A stretch of DNA of 61,152 bases from an uncultured Pseudomonadota bacterium (lineage in GTDB: Bacteria > Pseudomonadota > Gammaproteobacteria > Steroidobacterales > Steroidobacteraceae): contig CAIMCI010000401.1 of the NCBI GenBank assembly GCA_903839465.1, forward strand, positions 1-61,152. Direction: 5' to 3'. The position numbers were made by a program, and so were the translations under genes. This document shows, piece by piece, positions 45,523-55,894 of this stretch. The notes beneath the pieces were generated by a model that saw nothing but the letters and a program-made list of their open reading frames with translations, searched no databases and was not told the origin of the DNA. Positions within the stretch are counted from its first letter, which is position 1. Each line of letters opens with the position of its first letter.

Positions 45523-46824
45523 ATGGCGACGGGTAGCAAGGCGCTGGCGAACCGTATCCTGCGCGGCCTGTTGATCGGTGCGGTGCTCGGCGTGGTGGTC
45601 CTGTTCGTCGGCGAACGCCAGCCGGCGGTACTCGATGGCGCGCGCCAGCTGGCAGTCTGGGTGCTCGATCCGCTCGGGCAGGTCTTCCTGCGCATGCTGT
45701 TCTTCGTGGTCATTCCGCTCGTGTTCGTTCTGCTATGCGGTGCCGTCCTGAGCCTGGGCGGCTCCGGGCAGCTCGGCCCGATAGCCTTTCGCACCTTCCC
45801 CCTGTTCTTCCTGAACATGGCGATAGCGGTCACGATCGGGCTTGTCATGATGAACGTCGTGCGACCCGGCGAGCGCATGAATGAAGGTACCCGCGCGCGG
45901 CTGATGGCGGACTACGGGTCGACCGTCCATGCCCCCGTGGCTGCGGCTGCCAACACGTTCACACCGGCCGGTGTGGTCGACATGCTCATGCCGCGAAATC
46001 TGTTCGGCGCGTTTGTCGGCAATCGCCGCGATGCGCTCGGCGAGGTGTTGCCGCTGATCGTGTTCGCGATTCTGGTTGGCATCGCGGCGACGCAGCTTGC
46101 CCCGGACAGACGGGAGCGCCTGCGCGAGGGGCTCGCCACCGTCGCGGAACTGATGACCGGTATCGTGCACATGGCGCTGCGCCTCGCGCCGTACGCGGTG
46201 CCGGCGATGATTTTCAGCGTCGTGGTCAAGGCGGGCGTCGATGTCCTGGTCGCCCTCGGGCTCTTCGTCCTCGGCTGCGGTGGTGCCTTGTTGCTGCACC
46301 TGTTCGGGACCATGTCGCTGTGGCTGCGCTTCCTGGCCGATCGTAATCCGGTTGAAACGTTCCGCAGCATGCGCGAGGCGCTCGTTACCGCGTTCTCGAC
46401 GAGTTCGAGTACGGCAACGCTGCCGACCGCGCTGACGGTAGCCCGTGAGCGGCTGGGCATAAGCGAGGCGACCAGCGGCTTCGTGCTGCCGCTCGGTACG
46501 ACGATGAATACCAGTGGTTCTGCGCTCTACGAGGGATGCGTCGTCCTGTTCGTCGCGCAGGTGTTTGGCGTCCATCTCACGATCGGTGCGCAGGTCAGCC
46601 TGCTCCTGATGTCCGTGGTGACGGCGACGGCGGTGGCCGGTATTCCGGGTGGTTCGCTGCCGCTGATCGCGGGTCTGCTGACGACCTTCGGCATTCCGCC
46701 GGAAGGGATCGGCATCGTGCTTGGTGCCGACCGCATTCTCGACATGACGCGGACGATGGTCAGTGTCGGCTCCGACATCGTCACGTGCGCCGTCGTCGAT
46801 CACGGCATGTCCCGCCGTCGTTGA
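45523..46824 (+). CDS. Dicarboxylate/glutamate:cation symporter (DAACS family)
   Basis: A 433-residue inner-membrane symporter of the GltP/DctA family. It has the serine-rich re-entrant loop FSTSSSTATLPTAL, the substrate site region LPLGTTMNTSGSALYEG with the NMDGT-like position changed to MNTSG, and a C-terminal helix with LGADRILDMTRTMVSVGSD. Glutamate, aspartate or C4-dicarboxylates are likely substrates; which one, and whether protons or sodium drive it, cannot be read from sequence. It is 18 bases after kup and probably co-transcribed. Confidence 0.92.
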   Translation: MATGSKALANRILRGLLIGAVLGVVVLFVGERQPAVLDGARQLAVWVLDPLGQVFLRMLFFVVIPLVFVLLCGAVLSLGGSGQLGPIAFRTFPLFFLNMAIAVTIGLVMMNVVRPGERMNEGTRARLMADYGSTVHAPVAAAANTFTPAGVVDMLMPRNLFGAFVGNRRDALGEVLPLIVFAILVGIAATQLAPDRRERLREGLATVAELMTGIVHMALRLAPYAVPAMIFSVVVKAGVDVLVALGLFVLGCGGALLLHLFGTMSLWLRFLADRNPVETFRSMREALVTAFSTSSSTATLPTALTVARERLGISEATSGFVLPLGTTMNTSGSALYEGCVVLFVAQVFGVHLTIGAQVSLLLMSVVTATAVAGIPGGSLPLIAGLLTTFGIPPEGIGIVLGADRILDMTRTMVSVGSDIVTCAVVDHGMSRRR

Positions 46825-46865
46825 CGTCGGCCCGGGCTGCTTTGCACAACTTTTCCCGTCGCCGA

Positions 46866-46886
46866 TGAGCGGCTTGCGTCCGCTCA
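46866..46886. promoter_or_regulatory. Inverted repeat ahead of mdtA
   Basis: TGAGCGG and CCGCTCA form a perfect seven-base inverted repeat with a seven-base spacer between the symporter and mdtA. It could be a terminator hairpin for the upstream gene (no U tract) or an operator for the efflux operon. Confidence 0.33.
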
Positions 46887-46923
46887 GGGCAGACTGGCCG
46901 TCTACCGACTTGCAGGCCGGACA

Positions 46924-48180
46924 ATGATCACTATCGGCAGACAAACGACCGCTCGCGTGGCGTCGCGCTTGCCCCTCCTCGGGCTGGCGGCCAGCGTGCT
47001 GCTGGCGGCGTGTCAGCCGAATGCGCCCGCGACGGCCGATGCGGCCGCCGGGCGTGCCGGGGCGCGCGGCGCCGGCGGCAAGGCCGATCCTGCCGGTCGG
47101 CCGGTACCGGTCGGAGTCGGACAGGTCGTCAGGGCGGACCTGCCCGTGTCCGTGATGGCATTGGGCACCGTCACACCGATCGCCACGGTCACGGTCAAGT
47201 CCCGCGTCGACGGCCAGGTCATGCGCGTCGCCTTTACCGAGGGCCAGACCGTGCGGGCCGGTGACCTGCTGGCGCAGATCGATCCACGGCCGTTTGACGT
47301 CCAGTACGAGCAGGCCGCCGGCCAGCTCAATCGCGACGCGGCACTGCTCGCGACGGCCCGGCTCGACCTCGAGCGCTATCGGCTGCTGTACTCGCAGGAT
47401 TCGATCGCCAAGCAGCTCGTCGACGCTCAGGAGAGTCAGGTCCACCAGTACGAAGGCGTGGTGCGGACGGACGAGGCCAACGTCGCAAACGCGCGCCTGC
47501 AGCAGGGTTACGCGCGGGTGGCGGCGCCGGTCAGCGGCCGGGTCGGCCTGCGGCAGGTCGACGCGGGCAACGTCGTCCACGCCAGTGATTCCACCGGCAT
47601 CGTCGTCATTACCCAGGTCCGGCCGATAACCGTCGTGGGTACCGTACCGCAGGACAGCGTACCGGCGATCCTCAAGCGCCTGCAGGCACACGAACCGATA
47701 CCGGTGGAAGCCTATGATCGGGACAACTCGGCTCGACTGGCGGTCGGCACCCTGCTGACACTCGATAACCAGATCGACGTGACAACCGGTACGGTCAAGC
47801 TCAAGGCGCAGTTCTCCAACGAGGATGACGCCCTGTTCCCCAACCAGTTCGTCAACCTCAAGGTCACCTACGGCGCCCTGAAAGACGCCACGGTCGTACC
47901 GACCGCCGCCGTGCAGCAGGGGCCCGACGGCAATTTCGTCTATGTGGTCCAGGAGGACTCGACGGTACGGCTTCAGCCGGTCAAGGTCGTCAGGGCGGTT
48001 GGCGAGCTGACCGCGATCGATTCGACGCTGGTGCCCGGCGCGCAGCTGGTCATCGACGGCATCGACCGGCTGAAGGATGGCGCCAAGATCAGGGCCGCGG
48101 ACGCGCCCGGCGCGGCGGTGCCCGACCCGAAGAAAAAGGCCAATGGCAAAGGCCGATCGTCCGGCCCGGCAAAGCCCTAG
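46924..48180 (+). CDS. mdtA: RND efflux periplasmic adaptor (MdtA-like)
   Basis: The membrane-fusion protein of a tripartite efflux pump, linking the RND permeases to the outer-membrane channel. The 418-residue protein has a signal sequence with lipobox LAAC (about C29), so it is probably a lipoprotein, then a lipoyl half-motif around VKSRVDGQVMRVAFTEGQTV, an alpha-hairpin (about 125-190), and beta-barrel and membrane-proximal domains (NQIDVTTGTVKLKAQF). The C-terminal lysine-rich tail is not unusual. It is first in the mdtABC-nodT operon. Confidence 0.92.
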   Translation: MITIGRQTTARVASRLPLLGLAASVLLAACQPNAPATADAAAGRAGARGAGGKADPAGRPVPVGVGQVVRADLPVSVMALGTVTPIATVTVKSRVDGQVMRVAFTEGQTVRAGDLLAQIDPRPFDVQYEQAAGQLNRDAALLATARLDLERYRLLYSQDSIAKQLVDAQESQVHQYEGVVRTDEANVANARLQQGYARVAAPVSGRVGLRQVDAGNVVHASDSTGIVVITQVRPITVVGTVPQDSVPAILKRLQAHEPIPVEAYDRDNSARLAVGTLLTLDNQIDVTTGTVKLKAQFSNEDDALFPNQFVNLKVTYGALKDATVVPTAAVQQGPDGNFVYVVQEDSTVRLQPVKVVRAVGELTAIDSTLVPGAQLVIDGIDRLKDGAKIRAADAPGAAVPDPKKKANGKGRSSGPAKP

Positions 48181-48195
48181 CCAGCCCGTGTCCGC

Positions 48196-51100
48196 ATGAA
48201 TCCGTCCGCGACCTTCATCGAGAGACCCGTCGCGACGACGCTACTGATGGTCGCGATCGTGCTGGCCGGAGCCTTCGCGTTCCGCTGGCTGCCGCTCTCG
48301 GCGCTGCCGGAAGTCGACTACCCGACGATCCAGGTCGTCACGCTCTATCCAGGTGCCAGTCCCGAAGTCGCGGCCTCCGCCATAACCGCTCCTCTCGAGC
48401 GTCAGTTCGGGCAGATCCCGGGCCTGAAGCAGATGGCGTCGACCAGCTCGGGCGGCGCTTCGGTCATCACGCTGCAGTTCTCGCTGTCGATGACCCTGGA
48501 CGTGGCAGAACAGGAAGTCCAGGCCGCGATCAACGCTGCTGCCACCCTGCTGCCGACCGATCTGCCGGCGCCACCCATCTACAACAAGGTCAACCCCGCC
48601 GACGCGCCGGTCCTGACGCTGGCCGTTACGTCCGACGCCCTGCCGCTGGCGGCGGTCGAGGACCTGGTGGATACGAGACTCGCCCAGAAGCTGTCGCAGA
48701 TTCCGGGTGTCGGACTTGTCAGTCTGTCGGGTGGGCGCCGACCGGCCATCCGGCTGCAGATCAATCCCACGGCCCTCGCCGCGAAGAATCTTTCCCTTGA
48801 GGACGTGCGGACGGCGGTCGCCGCCGCCAATGTCAACATGCCCAAGGGCAATTTCGATGGCCCGACGCGCTCGCAAACCCTGTCGTCCAATGATCAGCTG
48901 ACCGGCGCGGAGGACTACGACCGCCTCGTGGTCGCCTACAGGAACGGCGCGCCGGTCCGTATTCGGGATATCGGACGCGCCGTCCTCGACGCCGAAAACG
49001 TAAGGATTGGCGCGTGGATGAACACGGCGCCGGCGATCATCGTCAATGTCCAGCGCCAGCCAGGCGCCAATGTCATCGACGTCGTCGACCGCATCAAGGT
49101 CCTGCTGCCGACGCTGACCGGTGGACTGCCGGCCTCGGTGAAAGTCGTCACCCTGACTGACCGGACGACCACCATCCGTGCCTCTGTGCACGATGTGGAG
49201 ATCGAGCTCCTGCTCGCGGTAGTGCTCGTCGTGCTCGTGATGTTCGCCTTCCTGCGTGATCCGTGGGCCACGCTGATTCCGAGCCTCGCGGTGCCCGTGT
49301 CTCTGGTCGGCACGTTCGGCGTTTTGTACCTGCTCGGCTTCAGCATCAACAACCTGACCCTGATGGCGCTGACCATCGCCACCGGTTTTGTCGTTGACGA
49401 TGCGATCGTCATGATCGAGAACGTGGCCCGCTACGTCGAGGCCGGTGACGAGCCGCTGGTCGCCGCGCACAAGGGATCGGCGCAGATCGGTTTTACGATC
49501 ATATCGCTCACCGTGTCCCTGCTCGCGGTACTCATACCGTTGCTTTTCATGGGCGATGTCGTGGGCCGCCTGTTCCGCGAATTCGCGATCACGCTCGCCG
49601 TTTCGATAGTCATTTCGGCGATCGTGTCGCTGACGCTGACGCCGATGCTGTGCGCAAAGCTCCTGCGGCCGGAGGATGGGCGTACGCCCGGGCGGGTGGC
49701 CAGGCTGTGCGCCGCCGGCTTCGACTGGTCGCTCAGCATGTATGCACGTTCTCTGGCCTGGGTTCTCGACCACCAGCCGATCACACTGCTGGTCGCCGTC
49801 GGCACGGTCGTGCTCACGGTGCTGCTGTACATCGCGGTGCCGAAGGGATTCTTCCCGGTGCAGGACACGGGCGTGATTCAGGGCGTCTCGGTCGGCGACC
49901 AGTCGACGTCCTACGCCGCGATGGCCGACCGCCACGCGCGGCTCGCGGAGGTCGTCCTGCGGGATCCCGACGTCGAATCACTCAGTTCCTTCATCGGCGT
50001 GGACGGTGTCAACGCGACGCTCAACAGCGGGCGATTCCTGATCAACCTCAAGGCGCACGCGGCGCGCTCCGCAAGCGCGGCCCAGATCGCCGACCGGATC
50101 GGACTGAAGCTCGCCGCCGAGGTGCCGGGAATCACGCTGTACCTTCAGCCGGTGCAGGATATGACGATCGACGATTCGGTCGGGCGCGGGCAGTACCAGT
50201 TCACGCTGCAGGCGACCGATCCGGCCCAGCTGGAAACCTGGACACCGCGGGTCGTGGAGCGTCTGAGGGGTATCGCCGGCCTGACCGGAGTCACCAGTGA
50301 CTGGCAGACCGGCGGCCTGCAGGTTTACGTCGATATCGATCGGGACACGGCCGCCCGCTTCGGCGTCACGCCGGCGGCGATAGACAACATTCTCTATAGC
50401 GCATACGGCCAGCGCCTCGTCTCGACCATCTTCACGCAGACCAACCAGTACCGGGTGGTTCTGGAGGTAGGCCCGGAATGGCGGGCAAGCCCGGCGGCGC
50501 TGGCCGCGCTCTACGTTCCCTCGACGACGGGAGCCGCCGTACCGCTCGGGGTGGTCGCGAAAATCAGCGAAAGGTCCGGTGCTCTTTCGGTTGGCCACCT
50601 CGGCCAGTTTCCGAGCGCGACGGTATCGTTCAACGTCGCGCCGGGTTCGTCTCTGGGCGCGGCGGTCAAGTCCATCGAGCAGGCGGAAGCGGGGCTCGGC
50701 ATGCCGGCGAGCATGCAGACGACGTTTCAGGGAGCGACGCTCGCCTTTCGGGCCACCGCGCAATCCGAGATCCTGCTGATTCTTGCGGCGATCGTCGTGA
50801 TGTATATCGTTCTTGGCGTGCTCTACGAGAGCTATGTCCATCCGGTGACGATCCTGTCGACACTGCCCTCGGCCGGCGTCGGCGCGCTCCTCGCGCTCAT
50901 GCTGTCGGGCACCGATCTGGGGATCATCGGCATCATCGGCATCATTCTCCTGATCGGTATCGTGAAGAAGAACGCGATCATGATGATCGATTTCGCGCTG
51001 GACGCCGAACGCCGGGAGGGGAAGTCGCCGCTGGAGGCGATCCATCAGGCCTGCCTGCTGCGGTTCCGGCCGATCCTCATGACCACGCTGGCGGCGCTGT

Positions 51101-51312
51101 TCGGCGCGCTGCCGCTGATGCTCGGCACCGGCGTGGGCGCGGAACTGCGCCACCCGCTCGGCATCACGATGGTGGGCGGCCTGATCGCCAGCCAGGCGTT
51201 GACCCTTTTTACGACTCCTGTCGTCTACCTGACCTTCCATCGCTGGGTCGAACGCTTCGATCCCGAGCCTCTGCCGGAGGGTGCCGTCGCCGACGGTGCC
51301 GGCGGTTCATGA
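48196..51312 (+). CDS. mdtB: RND multidrug efflux permease MdtB-like
   Basis: A 1,038-residue inner-membrane proton-driven permease of the HAE1 RND family. It starts [17 protein letters not shown], has the conserved EVDYPTIQV loop, the helix-4 proton-relay segment [15 protein letters not shown] with paired aspartates, and the [15 protein letters not shown] segment in the second half. Twelve helices and two large periplasmic loops are expected. Its stop overlaps the next permease gene as ATGA, the usual MdtB-MdtC arrangement. Those two act as a mixed trimer in E. coli, where bile salts and novobiocin are substrates. Confidence 0.93.
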   Translation: MNPSATFIERPVATTLLMVAIVLAGAFAFRWLPLSALPEVDYPTIQVVTLYPGASPEVAASAITAPLERQFGQIPGLKQMASTSSGGASVITLQFSLSMTLDVAEQEVQAAINAAATLLPTDLPAPPIYNKVNPADAPVLTLAVTSDALPLAAVEDLVDTRLAQKLSQIPGVGLVSLSGGRRPAIRLQINPTALAAKNLSLEDVRTAVAAANVNMPKGNFDGPTRSQTLSSNDQLTGAEDYDRLVVAYRNGAPVRIRDIGRAVLDAENVRIGAWMNTAPAIIVNVQRQPGANVIDVVDRIKVLLPTLTGGLPASVKVVTLTDRTTTIRASVHDVEIELLLAVVLVVLVMFAFLRDPWATLIPSLAVPVSLVGTFGVLYLLGFSINNLTLMALTIATGFVVDDAIVMIENVARYVEAGDEPLVAAHKGSAQIGFTIISLTVSLLAVLIPLLFMGDVVGRLFREFAITLAVSIVISAIVSLTLTPMLCAKLLRPEDGRTPGRVARLCAAGFDWSLSMYARSLAWVLDHQPITLLVAVGTVVLTVLLYIAVPKGFFPVQDTGVIQGVSVGDQSTSYAAMADRHARLAEVVLRDPDVESLSSFIGVDGVNATLNSGRFLINLKAHAARSASAAQIADRIGLKLAAEVPGITLYLQPVQDMTIDDSVGRGQYQFTLQATDPAQLETWTPRVVERLRGIAGLTGVTSDWQTGGLQVYVDIDRDTAARFGVTPAAIDNILYSAYGQRLVSTIFTQTNQYRVVLEVGPEWRASPAALAALYVPSTTGAAVPLGVVAKISERSGALSVGHLGQFPSATVSFNVAPGSSLGAAVKSIEQAEAGLGMPASMQTTFQGATLAFRATAQSEILLILAAIVVMYIVLGVLYESYVHPVTILSTLPSAGVGALLALMLSGTDLGIIGIIGIILLIGIVKKNAIMMIDFALDAERREGKSPLEAIHQACLLRFRPILMTTLAALFGALPLMLGTGVGAELRHPLGITMVGGLIASQALTLFTTPVVYLTFHRWVERFDPEPLPEGAVADGAGGS

Positions 51313-54300
51313 ACCTGTCGACACCGTTCATAAAGCGGCCGGTCGCTACCGCGTTGCTGACCCTCGGCGTGGTCCTGGCAGGGCTCGTGGCCTACGGCCT
51401 GTTGCCGGTCGCTCCGCTCCCCCAGGTCGACTTTCCGACCATCGCGGTTCAGGCGTCGCTGCCCGGCGCTTCTCCGGATACGATTGCGAGCAGCGTGGCC
51501 ACGCCGCTCGAGCGGTCCCTGGGGCGCATCGCCGGGCTCGCCGAGATGACGTCCTCCAGTTCGCTCGGCAGTACGCGGGTGATACTGCAATTCGACCTGA
51601 CGCGCAGCGCCGACGGCGCGGCGCGGGACGTGCAGGCGGCCATCAACGCGGCGCGCGCCCTGTTGCCGACCGGTCTGCCTGGTAACCCGACCTACCGGAA
51701 GGTCAATCCCGCCGACCCGCCGATCCTGATTCTGGCCCTTACCTCGCCCACCCGGTCGCGTGGCCAGTTGTACGACGCGGCCTCGACAGTGCTCGCCCAG
51801 CGCCTTGCCCAGGTCGAAGGGGTAGGGCAGGTCAACGTGGGCGGCAGTTCCCTGCCGGCAGTGCGCGTGGAGCTGAACCCGGAGGCGCTGGCGGCGACGG
51901 GCGTGTCGCTCGAGCAGGTACGGACGGCGCTCGGGGCCGCCAATGCCAACCGACCGAAGGGTGCGCTCGAGGGCGGCGGCAAACGCTGGCAGATCTATGC
52001 CAGCGATCAGGCGAAGGTCGCGGCGGAATTCCGTCCGCTGGTCGTCGCCTTCCGCAACGGCGCGCCGATCCGGCTGTCCGACGTGGCAACGGTCACGGAC
52101 TCCATCCAGGACACCCGCAACGCCGGGCTGGCGAACGGCCGGCCCGCGGTGCTGCTGCTGATCAATCGCCAGCCGGGTGCGAACATCGTCACGACGGTCG
52201 ATCGCATCCGGGCACTGCTGCCGCTGCTCCGGGCCTCGGTGCCGGCGGACATCAGCGTCGATGTCATGATCGATCGCACGCCGACGATCCGCGCCGCCCT
52301 GCGCGACGTGGAACGAACGCTCGCGATCTCGATCCTGCTGGTCGTCCTCGTGGTTTTCCTTTTCCTCCGTTCTCCCCGCGCGACGCTGATCCCGGCCGTG
52401 GCCATTCCCGTGTCGCTGTGCGGCACGTTCTGCGTCATGTGGGCCCTTGGCTACAGCCTCAACAATCTGAGCCTGATGGCGATCACCGTGGCGACGGGCT
52501 TCGTCGTCGACGATGCGATCGTCGTGGTCGAGAACGTCATGCGGCACATCGATCGCGGGCTGAGTCCCGTGCAGGCAGCGCGGCAAGGAGCCAGCGAGGT
52601 CGGCTTCACCGTCGTATCGATCAGCGTGTCGCTGGTCGCGGTATTCATCCCAATTCTGCTCATGGGCGGCATTCTGGGTCGCTTCTTCAAGGAGTTTGCC
52701 GTCACGCTGTCAACTGCCGTCCTCGTCTCGATGGTCGTTTCCCTGACCCTGACGCCGATGATGTGCTCGAGGCTGTTACGCCATTCCATCGACGTCGTGG
52801 ACGACGCACGGCGGCGAACCTTCGTCTCGAGGCTCGCCGGCCACGCGCATTACCTTTTCGATCGGCTGGTCGGCGGCTATTCGCGCAGCCTGCGCTGGGC
52901 GCTTGATCACGCCGGGCTGGTCATGGTCGTCCTGGCCCTGACGATCGTCCTGAACGGCTACCTGTTCGTGATCGTGCCGAAGGGCTTTTTCCCGCAGCAG
53001 GACGTCGGCAGGATGGTCGGTGGCATTCAGGCCGACCAGAGCATCTCGTTCCAGTCCATGCAGACGAAGTTCGCCGAATTCATCCGGATCGTCCGTGCTG
53101 ATCCGGCAGTGGAGAACGTGGTCGGCTTCACCGGCGGTGGACAGGTCAATACGGGCAACATCTTTGTCTCCCTCAAGCCTCTGTCGTCGGGACGCGAACC
53201 GATCGATGCCGTCATGGCGCGGCTCCGGCCGCAGCTCGCTCAGGTGGCCGGCGCGAGCCTGTTCCTGCAGCCGGTCAGCGATCTGCGGATAGGCGGCCGG
53301 CCGAGCAATGCGGTCTACCAGTACACGCTGCAGTCCGACAGCCTCGGGGATCTCGCCGTCTGGGAACCGCGCATACGTGCTGCGATGACGGCGCTTCCGG
53401 AGCTCGTCGACGTGAATACGGACCAGCAGGACCGCGGCATGGAGCTGAAGGTCGTGATGGACCGCGACCTCGCGCGCCGCTACGGCGTGGCCGCCAGGGA
53501 CGTCGACAGCGCGCTGGGTGACAGCTTCAGCCAGGCGCAGGTGTCGGTGATCTACTACCCGCTGAACCAGTATCACGTGGTCATGAATGTCGCGCCTAAG
53601 TATGCCCAGGACGCTTCCGCGCTTGATGCCGTCTACGTGGCGGGAGCGGGGGGCGGTCTCGTACGGCTGAGCGAAGTCGCGAGGGTGGTGCCGGTCAATG
53701 CGAAGCTTGCTGTCAATCACCAGGGCCAGTTCACGGCATCGACGATTTCATTCAATCTCAAGGGCGGGGCATCGCTCGGGGCGGCCGCGAAGGCCATCGA
53801 CTCGGCGCTCGTGAACATAGGCGTGCCGCGCTCGGTGCGTGGCGGATTTCAGGGAGCGGCCCAGGCATTCCAGTCTTCGCTCAGCAGCATGCCGGCCCTC
53901 ATCCTCCTGGCTGTGCTTTCGGTCTACATCGTGCTCGGGATTCTCTACGAGAGTTACCTCCATCCGCTCACGATCCTCTCGACGCTGTTTTCGGCCGGCG
54001 TCGGCGCGCTGCTCGCGCTTCTGCTGCTGAAAAGTGAGTTCAACATCATCTCGGGAATCGGCCTGCTGCTGCTGATCGGGATCGTTAAGAAGAATGCGAT
54101 TATGATGGTTGATTTCGCGCTGGTCGCCGAGCGTGGCGGGCTGGCTCCCAAGGAAGCGATTTACCAGGCGTGCCTGGTGCGCTTCCGGCCGATTCTGATG
54201 ACTACGCTCGCGGCGATGTTCGGGGCGATACCTTTGGCCATCGGCCATGGCGACGGCGCCGAATTGCGCAACCCGCTCGGCATAGCCATCGTGGGTGGGT

Positions 54301-54425
54301 TGCTGGTCAGCCAGGTTCTGACGCTGTACACGACCCCGGTCGTCTACCTCCTGCTCGAGTGCCTGGCGCGACGCGTCCGCGGCCGTGAGCGGACGGTCGC
54401 TCCTGGACGCGAGGTGGCGGCATGA
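51309..54425 (+). CDS. mdtC: RND multidrug efflux permease MdtC-like
   Basis: The second RND permease, also exactly 1,038 residues, starts at an ATG overlapping the mdtB stop. It has [44 protein letters not shown] and [18 protein letters not shown], so both proton-relay aspartates are kept as in its partner. The frame open upstream to 50478 is shadow sequence of mdtB. The near-equal lengths and conserved motifs indicate a tandem duplication that became an obligate pair. The ATGA overlap with the NodT gene completes a four-gene operon. Confidence 0.93.
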   Translation: MNLSTPFIKRPVATALLTLGVVLAGLVAYGLLPVAPLPQVDFPTIAVQASLPGASPDTIASSVATPLERSLGRIAGLAEMTSSSSLGSTRVILQFDLTRSADGAARDVQAAINAARALLPTGLPGNPTYRKVNPADPPILILALTSPTRSRGQLYDAASTVLAQRLAQVEGVGQVNVGGSSLPAVRVELNPEALAATGVSLEQVRTALGAANANRPKGALEGGGKRWQIYASDQAKVAAEFRPLVVAFRNGAPIRLSDVATVTDSIQDTRNAGLANGRPAVLLLINRQPGANIVTTVDRIRALLPLLRASVPADISVDVMIDRTPTIRAALRDVERTLAISILLVVLVVFLFLRSPRATLIPAVAIPVSLCGTFCVMWALGYSLNNLSLMAITVATGFVVDDAIVVVENVMRHIDRGLSPVQAARQGASEVGFTVVSISVSLVAVFIPILLMGGILGRFFKEFAVTLSTAVLVSMVVSLTLTPMMCSRLLRHSIDVVDDARRRTFVSRLAGHAHYLFDRLVGGYSRSLRWALDHAGLVMVVLALTIVLNGYLFVIVPKGFFPQQDVGRMVGGIQADQSISFQSMQTKFAEFIRIVRADPAVENVVGFTGGGQVNTGNIFVSLKPLSSGREPIDAVMARLRPQLAQVAGASLFLQPVSDLRIGGRPSNAVYQYTLQSDSLGDLAVWEPRIRAAMTALPELVDVNTDQQDRGMELKVVMDRDLARRYGVAARDVDSALGDSFSQAQVSVIYYPLNQYHVVMNVAPKYAQDASALDAVYVAGAGGGLVRLSEVARVVPVNAKLAVNHQGQFTASTISFNLKGGASLGAAAKAIDSALVNIGVPRSVRGGFQGAAQAFQSSLSSMPALILLAVLSVYIVLGILYESYLHPLTILSTLFSAGVGALLALLLLKSEFNIISGIGLLLLIGIVKKNAIMMVDFALVAERGGLAPKEAIYQACLVRFRPILMTTLAAMFGAIPLAIGHGDGAELRNPLGIAIVGGLLVSQVLTLYTTPVVYLLLECLARRVRGRERTVAPGREVAA

Positions 54426-55894
54426 TCTGCTACGCGAGGGTCCGGGCCATGAAGGTCGTCCAGTCGGGTGCGCTTGTGGCGCTGGGAGCGCTGGCGGGTT
54501 GCGCGGCGGGTCCTGATTACGCGCGGCCCGCGATCGAAGTTCCTGATGCCTACAAGGAGGCGTCCGACTGGCGCACAGCGGAACCGCGGGACGATGAGCG
54601 TCGCGGCGAATGGTGGACGGTGTACGGCGATCCGGAGCTCAATGCGCTGGAGGCTCGCGTCACGAAGGGCAATCAGACGCTGATCGCCGCCGAGGCTTCC
54701 TACCGGTCGGCAGCGGCCATCGCGCGCCAGGCGGAGGCGTCCCTGTGGCCTACCGTAGGCCTGGAGGCCGGCATCACTCGTTCGCAGCAGGCGACGGGCA
54801 TTTCCCGCTCGACGACCGGTTCGCAGACCGTCGTGACCGCCAAAGGCCCGACCACGCTTCGTTCGGCACAGCTGACCGCGAGCTGGGAGCTTGACCTCTG
54901 GGGCGGCTTGCGTCGGGCGGCCGAGGGTGGCCGCGCCTCGGCGGCGGCCAGTCTTGCCGACTACGAGGCTGCCAAGCTGAGCATTGCCGCTGAGCTTGCA
55001 ACCGACTACTTCGATCTGCGCGTCGCCGATGCGACCCGGGCGTTGCTGGATGAGACGGTGGCCGGTTACCAGCGCTCACTGGCTATTACCCAGAACCAGT
55101 ACGCGGCAGGCGTTGCCGGTCGGGTCGATGTCGCCGAGGCCGAGACCCAGCTCAAGGCGACTCAGGCCCAGGCGGTCGACGTCGGCGTGCAACGCGCGCA
55201 GCTCGAACACGCAATCGCGATCCTCGTCGGCGTGGCACCGGCACAGTTTTCGATCGCGCCACAGCCCAACTGGCAGCCGCGGCTACCGGCGGTGCCCGCG
55301 GTGGTCGCCTCCGGGCTGCTGGAGCGGCGACCCGACGTGGCAGCGGCCGAACGCCGTGTCGCCGCTGCGAATGCTCAGATTGGCGTCGCCTCCGCCGCCT
55401 GGTACCCGACGCTGTCGCTCAGTGCGGCAGGCGGGTACGAGTCGCTGGCTGCCAGCCACTGGTTTTCACTGCCGAACCGGTTCTGGTCGGTCGGACCGGC
55501 GCTCGCTGCCACGCTATTCGATGCCGGCCGTCGGCACGCCGTGAGCGACCAGGCGCGGGCCGGCTACGATGAGGCCGTGGCGAACTACCGGCAGACGGCG
55601 CTGCAGGCGTTTCAGGACGTCGAGGATTCACTGGTCGCCCTGCGGCTGCTGCAGGAGGAAGTCGGGCTTCAGCAGCAGGCCGTAGCCGCGGCCCGGGAAA
55701 GTGCGGCGCTGACCCTCAACCAGTACAAGGCCGGCACGGTCAATTTCCTGAGCGTGGTTACGGTCCAGTCGACGGCCCTTGCCAACGAAAGGACGGCGCT
55801 GGCGCTGGTCGGTCGGCAGCTCACGGCCAGTGTCGGCCTCATCCGAGGTCTCGGTGGCGGCTGGCAGCCGGGCCCCTCAGGCCCCGCCGAATGA
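54422..55894 (+). CDS. NodT family RND efflux outer membrane lipoprotein
   Basis: The TolC-like outer-membrane channel of the pump. The 490-residue protein has a signal and lipobox LAGC, two OEP repeats with long coiled helices, and family blocks GPDYARP near the mature N-terminus, [15 protein letters not shown] and [16 protein letters not shown]. Start at 54422 overlaps mdtC (ATGA); an ATG at 54449 with a good GAGGG site would remove nine residues and is equally plausible. Its last 18 bases overlap the end of the convergent TonB-receptor gene. Confidence 0.92.
   Translation: MICYARVRAMKVVQSGALVALGALAGCAAGPDYARPAIEVPDAYKEASDWRTAEPRDDERRGEWWTVYGDPELNALEARVTKGNQTLIAAEASYRSAAAIARQAEASLWPTVGLEAGITRSQQATGISRSTTGSQTVVTAKGPTTLRSAQLTASWELDLWGGLRRAAEGGRASAAASLADYEAAKLSIAAELATDYFDLRVADATRALLDETVAGYQRSLAITQNQYAAGVAGRVDVAEAETQLKATQAQAVDVGVQRAQLEHAIAILVGVAPAQFSIAPQPNWQPRLPAVPAVVASGLLERRPDVAAAERRVAAANAQIGVASAAWYPTLSLSAAGGYESLAASHWFSLPNRFWSVGPALAATLFDAGRRHAVSDQARAGYDEAVANYRQTALQAFQDVEDSLVALRLLQEEVGLQQQAVAAARESAALTLNQYKAGTVNFLSVVTVQSTALANERTALALVGRQLTASVGLIRGLGGGWQPGPSGPAE

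Noticed and set aside
45733-47691. 652-codon minus-strand frame opposite the symporter and mdtA
   Set aside because: Composition is His/Arg/Gln-rich and crosses a gene boundary and its intergenic region; it is shadow sequence.
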